This document shows, one piece after another, positions 1 through 5,447 of a stretch of DNA of 7,697 nucleotides (its first letter is position 1; every line of letters begins with the position of its first letter). A program made the translations under genes and the position numbers. The stretch covers positions 1 to 7,697 of the forward strand of contig JAFDDL010000316.1 of NCBI GenBank assembly GCA_019310865.1, in the 5' to 3' direction. The notes under the pieces were generated by a model. That model was not told where the DNA came from. It was given only the letters and a program-made list of their open reading frames with translations, and ran no database searches. The stretch comes from Deltaproteobacteria bacterium. Its GTDB lineage: Bacteria; Desulfobacterota; Desulfobacteria; Desulfobacterales; JAFDDL01.

Positions 1-845
1 AGAGGTGTGTATGCCATCAAAAGCATAATTGCTAAGTGCGGAGAGCTCCCCACCAAAGCCCATCCAAGCCCTCCAACAAAGCTTCCTGGCGCCTTCGCTG
101 GCGCCTTCACCGGCGTTCGACCGTCGTCAAGAAACGCTTTGTTAATGGATTGAAGGTGCCAATTTGGCGATTCAATGCTCTTGGTAAAATCAACGACTAA
201 TCCCATAGGAGCAAGGTTTTTTGCATCTATTAGCTTAGAATTAGATGGCTCATTATAATTTCGCACGATTAAGGTTGACATTGGCCCGTAACGTTCAAAG
301 GATTTTTGTACAATCGACCGAGCAAATTTTGTCTCATCTGAAACCTGAATCTCCGTACATTTTTTTAAACCGACTCCTTTGCATGAAACCGAAAATGAAC
401 CTAAATAAATAACTTTTTCGTCTTTGGGTACATAAAACCGGTAAACCTTAGATGAGAGCGCTGGAGGCATCACCGACAGGCAATAGTTACCCGGCTCTAA
501 CGTCAGATAGACCCACCCTTCTTTTTGGGCATACTTCGATGGTGTAAAAGGAATGACGAACTTTGGAACCTCCAAGGTATCCCTGCCTACCACCTTTATG
601 TGGTATTGTCCGTGCTTATATGTCACGGCGGCATTTTTGAAGGGTGGTGGCCTGATAGGTTCCATTGTTTTATCGTCTAAACTCGCAGACAGTCGCATTA
701 AAACAATAGCCTTGTTTCCCTTGAGGATAGCTTTTTTATCTCTCTCATTCGGCAATCTTACCCTATGCATTGCGGAGCAAGAAGCCAAGAAGGGAATCAG
801 TACCAAGGTGGAGATGATACGAATTGTTCGCTTTCTGATGCTCAT
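1..845 (-). CDS. Uncharacterised lipoprotein, 3' end outside the window
   Basis: The reading frame is open from ATG at 845 to the window edge (281 codons, no stop), so the gene is partial. I do not recognise the family. Residues 1-23 are a lipoprotein signal: basic MSIRKR, a hydrophobic stretch, then lipobox L20-A21-S22-C23. Ser at +2 suggests outer-membrane sorting. GGGAG lies 8 bases before the ATG and supports this start. The middle looks like beta-rich periplasmic sequence. WVYLTLEPGNYCLSV (111-125) followed by YRFYVP (135-140) and VIYLGSFSVSC (145-155) has the rhythm of small beta-sandwich lipoproteins that contain an 'EPGxY...YLGxF' pattern (DUF2846-like); this is only a resemblance. 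A short VKAPAKAPG linker (246-254) precedes a Gly-rich hydrophobic segment (about 256-281) that could be membrane-associated. The gene begins 146 bases after the TRAP permease stop on the same strand. It may be co-transcribed or have its own promoter in the spacer. Coding reality is high; function is unknown. Confidence 0.85.
   Translation of the reverse strand, partial: MSIRKRTIRIISTLVLIPFLASCSAMHRVRLPNERDKKAILKGNKAIVLMRLSASLDDKTMEPIRPPPFKNAAVTYKHGQYHIKVVGRDTLEVPKFVIPFTPSKYAQKEGWVYLTLEPGNYCLSVMPPALSSKVYRFYVPKDEKVIYLGSFSVSCKGVGLKKCTEIQVSDETKFARSIVQKSFERYGPMSTLIVRNYNEPSNSKLIDAKNLAPMGLVVDFTKSIESPNWHLQSINKAFLDDGRTPVKAPAKAPGSFVGGLGWALVGSSPHLAIMLLMAYTP
88..111. repeat. Two 12-base in-frame tandem units in the lipoprotein gene
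   Basis: GGCGCCTTCGCT is followed directly by GGCGCCTTCACC on the plus strand, and a third partial GGCG-TTC follows. On the coding strand this gives the Lys-Ala-Pro-Ala-Lys-Ala-Pro linker between the folded part and the hydrophobic end. The period is a multiple of three, so changes in copy number would stay in frame. Confidence 0.6.
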
Positions 846-991
846 TTTTAATACTCCCGGAAATATTTAAACATTTGGATATCTGCAAGAATCAGTGTCT
901 AATGAACTCTGTGTCTGCTTGCCAATACCAAATTGTTTGAATCCAGACACAAATCAGAAAGCACGCGGAGCCATGAGCCCTTTCTAAGGCA
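846..991 (-). promoter_or_regulatory. Spacer with GTGTCT repeats; possible promoter or operator of the lipoprotein gene
   Basis: This 146-base gap separates the permease stop from the lipoprotein start. It contains a perfect 8-base inverted repeat, TGTGTCTG at 910-917 and CAGACACA at 944-951, separated by 26 bases. A further GTGTCT lies at 895-900, in the same orientation as the first arm and 16 bases away. On the minus strand no T-run follows the inverted repeat, so it is not a classical terminator. A weak TTGGCA hexamer sits between the arms, but no good -10 goes with it. A regulator site upstream of the lipoprotein gene is the simplest reading. Confidence 0.35.
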
Positions 992-2842
992 TCACCTGCT
1001 AATCAGGGCTTCGATACCGACCGAAAGGCCCGGAACGAAGATGATAACAAGAACCCATACGGAAAAAATCACCAAAAACGGCAATGCACTTCGCCATATT
1101 TTCAGCAAAGGCTGTCTGAATCTCAAAGACGCCAAAAAAAGATTCATCCCGACAGGTGGTGTGAGATAACCGAGTTCCAGATTTGCTAAGAACACCACGC
1201 CCAAATGAAGGGGATCAACGCCAAAGGCCAACCCGATGGGCACGATTAACGGCACGATGATAACGATGGCTGAAAAAATATCCATAAATGCGCCCACAAG
1301 GAGCAGCATGGCATTCAAGGTCAGCAGGAAAATCCACTTGGACGATATGACCGAGGTTACCCAAGCGGTAATCCGTGACGGAACCTGAGCGTCTACGAAG
1401 AATAGAACCAAGCCTGATGCAAGACCGATAACCATCATCAGGGCACCGATCATCACACTGGAATCTATCATGGTCGGCACCAAGTTCTTTCTAATTCTCA
1501 ATTGCCGATGAAAAATTGTTTCTAATACAATTGCCCACAGAGCCGTTAAAGCCGCCGTCTCCACCAATGTCATGACGCCGCTAAAAAACCCGGCAATTAT
1601 GATGAGCGGTAAGAGAAGATCACCTTTTGCTGTCCAAGTTGCCCCCATCGCCCGGCGAAAATCAAAGTGTTTCTCTGTTTTTATTCGCCTGCCCGAATAA
1701 ATGCTGAATCCCGTCAGCATGACGATCAAGAGGATTCCGGGGCAAAATGATGCGAGAAATAATCTGTCGATGGGCACATGACCGTAAACGCCATATAGAA
1801 TGACCGGCAGACTCGGTGGGAATAATAATCCAACCGATCCGGATGCCGTCAAAAGACCTGTGGTGAACTCCCGGGGTAGCCCCGTGGCCATCAGCACCGG
1901 CAGCAAAAGGCCACCCAGGGCAAGAATGGTGACACCGGAAGCGCCGGTGATAGCGGTAAACAGTGCACAAGCCAACACGGCAGAGATGGATGCACCACCG
2001 GGAAGCCAATCGGTCCAGGCGTTAATGAACCCTGTTATTCGACTGGGCGCCCCGCCGGCAGCCAGTATCGAACCGGTCAGGCAAAAAAGCGGAATACTTG
2101 GAAAAACCGGCTGGGTTATTATTCGGTAGGTTTCAGACGGAATGGCGGCAATGGGTATTTGCGCACCTATAAACAAAAGCAATGCCGCTGACCCCAGCAA
2201 TATAAAAATAGGCAATCCTAAAAAACCCAAGAGCACAAGCAAAGGGATTGCGAGCCAGGGAAGGATAACGCGCAGGGTTACCGGCATGGAAAGGATCGCC
2301 AGGACCACAACACTACCCGAGACAGCTATCAGCAAGTTGGTTCGCCAATTGCGGGAACTGTTAAACACCACGATGCCGGACATGATAAAAAGCGCAATCG
2401 GTATGACGGATATTGCCACCCAGATCGGCAGCCATCCACCCAACAGGTCGGCGCTTTCAACCTCGTAGGTTACCAGTGTAGTGGCGGCAATGCAAAATCC
2501 GAGTAATGAACTTACGGTGACCGTGTCACATACTTTTTCAAGAAAAGGGATCATGGGACGCATCCCGATGAGATCGACGGTTCCGATTCTCAAGTGTCCG
2601 GATCGGCTGGTGGCCAGGATTCCGCCCAGAAAAGTCAACCAAAGCGTAAGATGCTGAACCCAGTTGGTTGCACCCGGGATACCGAATCCGGTCGTGCGTC
2701 GTCCGGTAATCTCAATGATTGGTATCAGAACCATAGCAATAAGGGCTAATACCGTGAGCAGCGATATCGGGTTAACGATGAGCATACGGCCCCGAGCGTA
2801 AGACGTGGTCTGTGGGGAACAGCCGGCTGCTTCAGTTGCCAT
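992..2842 (-). CDS. dctQM: TRAP transporter fused small and large permease (DctQM / TatQ-M type)
   Basis: This 616-residue inner-membrane protein is the ion-driven permease of a TRAP transporter. The N-terminal part (about 21-160) is the DctQ module: helix 21-46, then WVQHLTLWLTFLGG (61-74) and SGHLRIG (81-87), the usual DctQ signature, then two further helices. An extra helix around 168-188 bridges to the DctM module (about 192-616). DctM marks are FTAITGASGVTILALGG (295-311), GLLTASGSVGLLFPPSLPVILYG (329-351) and NLELGYLTPPVGMNLFLAS (554-572). These correspond to the two re-entrant hairpin regions that in characterised TRAP permeases hold Na+ and contact the substrate. The length fits a fused QM. 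The start at 2842 overlaps the dctP stop by 11 bases, with GGGAG 8 bases upstream, which suggests translational coupling. Met20 is a possible but less likely start, since it has no better context and the upstream start is coupled. The gene is last of the T-P-QM operon. Confidence 0.95.
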   Translation of the reverse strand: MATEAAGCSPQTTSYARGRMLIVNPISLLTVLALIAMVLIPIIEITGRRTTGFGIPGATNWVQHLTLWLTFLGGILATSRSGHLRIGTVDLIGMRPMIPFLEKVCDTVTVSSLLGFCIAATTLVTYEVESADLLGGWLPIWVAISVIPIALFIMSGIVVFNSSRNWRTNLLIAVSGSVVVLAILSMPVTLRVILPWLAIPLLVLLGFLGLPIFILLGSAALLLFIGAQIPIAAIPSETYRIITQPVFPSIPLFCLTGSILAAGGAPSRITGFINAWTDWLPGGASISAVLACALFTAITGASGVTILALGGLLLPVLMATGLPREFTTGLLTASGSVGLLFPPSLPVILYGVYGHVPIDRLFLASFCPGILLIVMLTGFSIYSGRRIKTEKHFDFRRAMGATWTAKGDLLLPLIIIAGFFSGVMTLVETAALTALWAIVLETIFHRQLRIRKNLVPTMIDSSVMIGALMMVIGLASGLVLFFVDAQVPSRITAWVTSVISSKWIFLLTLNAMLLLVGAFMDIFSAIVIIVPLIVPIGLAFGVDPLHLGVVFLANLELGYLTPPVGMNLFLASLRFRQPLLKIWRSALPFLVIFSVWVLVIIFVPGLSVGIEALISR

Positions 2843-3863
2843 GGTCTTTCTCCCTGGCTTTCAACACGGCCTGCTGCGCAGCATCAAACCATTTTGCCGG
2901 TACCACTTTGTTTTTTAAATGGGGATAAGAAGCCCGTATAGCCTCGTGCCATCTCTTTAGTTGCCCATCATCGGGCTTGATAACAGTCAGACCACGCTTT
3001 TGCATTTCCAGGATGGCTTCTTGTTCCATCTGGTGCACTTCATTGCGAAGTCGGATGCCGATGTCCTTGGCAGCGGCTTTGAGTTGTGGTCGAATGGATA
3101 CGGGAATCTTCTGCCAGGTGCGCTTGCTGATAATCGTGGCGCCGATAAGCGGCGCCCATGGCAAATCGATCATTACAGGTGTAAAGGCAAACCACTGACT
3201 GGATAATGCCACAATTGCGGTGGCATTGTAGGCATTGATCATGCCTGTTTGCAGGGAAGGCAGGATATCGGTGGCTGAGAGGGGGATGGCATTGAATCCG
3301 GATTTCTTCCAGACCTCAACGGTTGTATCATCGCCGGACCATACAAAGAGTTTGGCCTTTTGCACCGCCTCAATCGATGGATCGGGTGTGGATACAAAAA
3401 AACGCACCCAGCCGGCATCTCCCCAATTTAGAACGATAAAGCCCTTTTCCTCTAAGAGGACATCTAATCGAGGCGTCAAAGCAGCAAAGACACGATCCAG
3501 CGATTCCCGGGAATCCGTGAGCAAGGGGATAACCAGCGCCGAAACCTCCGGTGCGATGCTGCTAAGGCCATTGTTTGTTATCAGTGATGCATGAAGCTGA
3601 CCGATTCTGATCCGTCTGATAACATCGCGTTCGCCGCCGGCAACCCCACCAGGATAGATCCGCAGGACAACCTGGCCGTTGCTGATCTGCTGCCACTGCT
3701 CCCCCATATCCTTGAGCGTTTCATGCCAAGGTGAACCATTCGGAGCAATTGTTGCGAGCTTCACGACAACGGGACTCGATAGATTCCGGGCATCTACCGG
3801 CGCATGTTGCAGAAATGATATGCTGACTACAAGTAGAACTATGAACAATAGACGTCTTTTCAT
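2832..3863 (-). CDS. dctP: TRAP transporter periplasmic substrate-binding protein, DctP family (TatP-like)
   Basis: This periplasmic receptor captures the ligand and delivers it to the QM permease. The signal peptide is MKRR plus a hydrophobic core ending near VDA-RN (cleavage around residue 25), giving a mature protein of about 318 residues, normal for DctP. Family features: VVVKLATIAPNGSPWHE near the mature N-terminus, YPGGVAGGERDVIRRIRIGQLHA (about 70-92), GWVRFFVS (151-158) and LPSLQTGMINAYN (201-213). At the place where classical DctP proteins read K-I-R-V, with the arginine that binds the ligand carboxylate, this one reads K-L-F-V-W (171-175), so the anchor is absent. The start is ATG at 3863, not the in-frame TTG at 3869: AGGAGGG ends 7 bases before the ATG and is too close to the TTG. 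It lies 55 bases after tatT and overlaps the permease gene by 11. The ligand is unknown; the TatT neighbour and the lost arginine argue against a plain dicarboxylate. Confidence 0.93.
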   Translation of the reverse strand: MKRRLLFIVLLVVSISFLQHAPVDARNLSSPVVVKLATIAPNGSPWHETLKDMGEQWQQISNGQVVLRIYPGGVAGGERDVIRRIRIGQLHASLITNNGLSSIAPEVSALVIPLLTDSRESLDRVFAALTPRLDVLLEEKGFIVLNWGDAGWVRFFVSTPDPSIEAVQKAKLFVWSGDDTTVEVWKKSGFNAIPLSATDILPSLQTGMINAYNATAIVALSSQWFAFTPVMIDLPWAPLIGATIISKRTWQKIPVSIRPQLKAAAKDIGIRLRNEVHQMEQEAILEMQKRGLTVIKPDDGQLKRWHEAIRASYPHLKNKVVPAKWFDAAQQAVLKAREKDHGN

Positions 3864-3918
3864 GGGCAATCCCTCCTATTATGACGTTGCAGGCTAATCC
3901 AACCGCTATTGCTGTACC

Positions 3919-4833
3919 TTAAAAAAACAGGTCATCGATTTTCCTTAATAAATATGATGCTTTTCGCTGTGCCAGGATGTTAGACAAACGATACTCAGCC
4001 CACGTATCCACATTGAAGTCCAATGCGTCATTTAGCATCACAACAAACCGCTCTCGATCTTGCTGAATGACACAAACTGATTCAGCCAGGGATACAACTG
4101 GACTGATCGATTTGCCGCCGTTGAGTTCCATGGCCCGATTGAAATGGTCTTGAGCTTGCTCGATACTATTGGCATCGGCATCCGGGCTTGCAGTGCTAAA
4201 CAGAATGAAGAACTCATGAATGGCACCATTGCTCCAGCTCTCATCGAGTGATAGCGCCTTTTGCATCATCGCTCGTACGATGCCGATATCTCCGAGAAGT
4301 GCCATGTCGTCTTTTGAGACGGAAATAGCTGATCCCCAGGCAGCGCCGGTCCAATAAAGGGCTGGGACGTCTGCTTTGTTTATTTGTTCAAGTGCCTTGA
4401 CCGGATCTAAAGCTAAGGATACCGAAAAGCCGGGATAAGCGACTTCCAGCGCCTTAAGGCCATAATTCCTGGCCCTGAGAAAAAGACGCTTGGCTCGTTT
4501 GCGGCCTTTTCGTGCCGATGCCAGGTCGACCGAGTCCAGGGCTTCAGCCTGTCGTAGAACGTATGCATGGCTGTATTGCACAAATCCAGAAGCTGCCGCA
4601 ACAAGGATCGCCTGGTTATCCGGCGCCGATTGAATCAGCAATTCCATAACCTTAAGGGTTGTCGGCATGGCTTCACCGATCAGCTCCGGATCCTCGTCCA
4701 TGGCAAAAGCATTTATACCGCCTTTTGACAGCGCATTTGCCAGCGAGTTGACCGCTATTTTGTTGACAGAGCAGGATAGGGTCAGCATTAAAGTTGGGAT
4801 CATAATGGAACAGGTAAAGATTCTTAAACCCAT
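3919..4833 (-). CDS. TatT-family TRAP-associated TPR-like lipoprotein
   Basis: This 304-residue protein is the T component of a TPR-associated TRAP transporter. The T. pallidum relative Tp0956 is a TPR-like lipoprotein that works with binding protein Tp0957. Recognisable family stretches are VNKIAVNSLANALSKGG (23-39), DEDPELIGEAMPTTLKVMELL (46-66), AAASGFVQYSHAYV (79-92), RAKRLFLRARNYGLKALE (113-130), YWTGAAWGSAIS (160-171) and the helical pair RAMMQKALSLDESWSNGAIHEFF (187-209). The alternating amphipathic helices with A/L/Y spacing are TPR-like. The N-terminus is a hydrophobic signal ending at Cys21. The box reads T-L-S-C, not the usual L-A/S-G/A-C, so lipidation is likely by family but not certain by motif. 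The start at 4833 has GGGAG 6 bases upstream. It is the first gene of the operon, 55 bases before dctP, with a sigma-54 type promoter upstream. Its biochemical role is not established beyond assisting the binding protein. Confidence 0.9.
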   Translation of the reverse strand: MGLRIFTCSIMIPTLMLTLSCSVNKIAVNSLANALSKGGINAFAMDEDPELIGEAMPTTLKVMELLIQSAPDNQAILVAAASGFVQYSHAYVLRQAEALDSVDLASARKGRKRAKRLFLRARNYGLKALEVAYPGFSVSLALDPVKALEQINKADVPALYWTGAAWGSAISVSKDDMALLGDIGIVRAMMQKALSLDESWSNGAIHEFFILFSTASPDADANSIEQAQDHFNRAMELNGGKSISPVVSLAESVCVIQQDRERFVVMLNDALDFNVDTWAEYRLSNILAQRKASYLLRKIDDLFF

Positions 4834-4875
4834 TTTTAGCTCCCTTGTTTTGATGAACTTTTATTTAAACTATAC

Positions 4876-4890
4876 GCAAACGACATGCCG
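4876..4890 (-). promoter_or_regulatory. Probable sigma-54 (RpoN) promoter of the tatT-dctP-dctQM operon
   Basis: The minus strand reads CGGCATGTCGTTTGC. Against the sigma-54 consensus TGGCACG-N4-TTGC it matches GGCA, the G at position 7 and TTGC, with exactly 10 bases between the -24 GG and the -12 GC. Mismatches are the first T (here C) and the C at position 6 (here T). This places the start site near 4864, an A on the minus strand, and gives a 31-base leader with the GGGAG ribosome site before tatT. A sigma-70 reading is possible through TATAGT (4869-4874), but no matching -35 is visible 17 bases upstream. Sigma-54 control would need an enhancer-binding activator, and none is encoded in the window. 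Confidence 0.6.
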
Positions 4891-4905
4891 AAATGGCCCC
4901 ATTTC
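4890..4905. promoter_or_regulatory. Palindrome touching the -24 element, possible operator
   Basis: GAAATGG-CC-CCATTTC is a perfect inverted repeat with 7-base arms and a 2-base centre. Its edge overlaps the -24 side of the proposed sigma-54 promoter by one base, at about -26 to -41. A protein bound here could affect polymerase access. If transcription instead starts further upstream, it would form a hairpin in the leader. Confidence 0.4.
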
Positions 4906-4928
4906 TCTTCTTTGTAATATCGAATTGC

Positions 4929-4969
4929 CTATTAACTGCGGAATGTCATCTTAGACTGCGAGTTAATAG
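4929..4969. promoter_or_regulatory. Upstream inverted repeat, candidate enhancer (activator) site
   Basis: CTATTAACT (4929-4937) and AGTTAATAG (4961-4969) are perfect 9-base inverted arms. Their centres are 32 bases apart, about three helical turns. The same area carries direct repeats: ACTGCG at 4935-4940 and 4955-4960, and AATGTCA at 4942-4948 and 4975-4981. Relative to the predicted start site this spans about -65 to -105, near the range used by enhancer-binding activators of sigma-54 promoters. The sequence does not match an activator consensus I know. Confidence 0.4.
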
Positions 4970-5091
4970 ACCGTAATGTCAGATAGATTTGGATAGGGCT
5001 GGCAGCCTCGGAGGGAAACTATGTGTTGCGTACAGAAAAATGAAATGAATTAAAATGTAAAAGGGAGGCATGCGAAGGGTGCAATAAAAAT

Positions 5092-5233
5092 TGACAGGAT
5101 TTTTTGGTTGGCCCAAATGATTAGCAAACCAAGGGATTTAGACTCTGCAAGAAATGTTTACATGACAGGATTTTTTGGTTGGCCCAAATGATTAGCAAAC
5201 CAAGGGATTTAGACTCTGCAAGAAATGTTTACA
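5092..5233. repeat. Perfect 71-base tandem duplication, two copies
   Basis: Copy one is 5092-5162 and copy two 5163-5233. I compared them base by base and found no difference. Each unit starts TGACAGGATTTTTT and ends GAAATGTTTACA. Inside each unit TTGGTT and AACCAA form a short inverted pair with a 17-base loop. The homopolymer lies on the wrong side of this stem for a terminator in either direction. Neither strand has a continuous reading frame of interest. Full identity suggests recent duplication or strong constraint. Confidence 0.9.
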
Positions 5234-5447
5234 ATGCAATAAATGTTGCTTGGCTTTAAATTTAGAAAAAAGATTAAAATAGCCCATGAAATTTTTTTTA
5301 AAACTGAATACATGAGAGTGATTACCTCTGTCTCTTAGGGCCACACTTCGGCTCAGGACTGCGATGTATGATTGGGATCTTCAAGCTATCTGCATTAATT
5401 GGTTCCTATATAATTTTCATAGTATCATGTTTTATCTCACACATAGA

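Larger units (their letters stand above)
4834..5447. other. 614-base intergenic region upstream of the TRAP operon
   Basis: No credible gene was found on either strand. The part next to tatT (4834-4982) is dense in regulatory-looking structure: a sigma-54 type promoter, a palindrome touching it, and an inverted repeat further upstream. The middle (5092-5233) is a perfect 71-base tandem duplication. The rest (5234-5447) is AT-rich and follows the stop of the MFS-acyltransferase gene. I see no clear stem plus T-run there, so the end of that upstream transcript is not defined. Confidence 0.7.

Noticed and set aside
553..870. Plus-strand open frame of 105 codons
   Set aside because: It lies opposite the lipoprotein gene, which has signal peptide, lipobox and ribosome site; the plus frame has no ribosome site and no family likeness.
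956..985. AGAAAG/CTTTCT hairpin after the permease stop as terminator
   Set aside because: The stem is only 6 bases with an 18-base loop, and no T-run follows on the minus strand.
3864..3869. TTG start two codons upstream for the binding protein
   Set aside because: AGGAGGG is only one or two bases from the TTG but ideally spaced for ATG at 3863, and the signal peptide MKRR begins naturally there.
5091..5119. TTGACA at the start of the first 71-base unit as a plus-strand -35 box
   Set aside because: The hexamer 17 bases on is CAAATG, not a -10; the second copy reads ATGACA; and no plus-strand gene follows.
5092..5233. CRISPR repeats
   Set aside because: There are only two copies, they are directly adjacent with no spacer, and the unit is 71 bases long.
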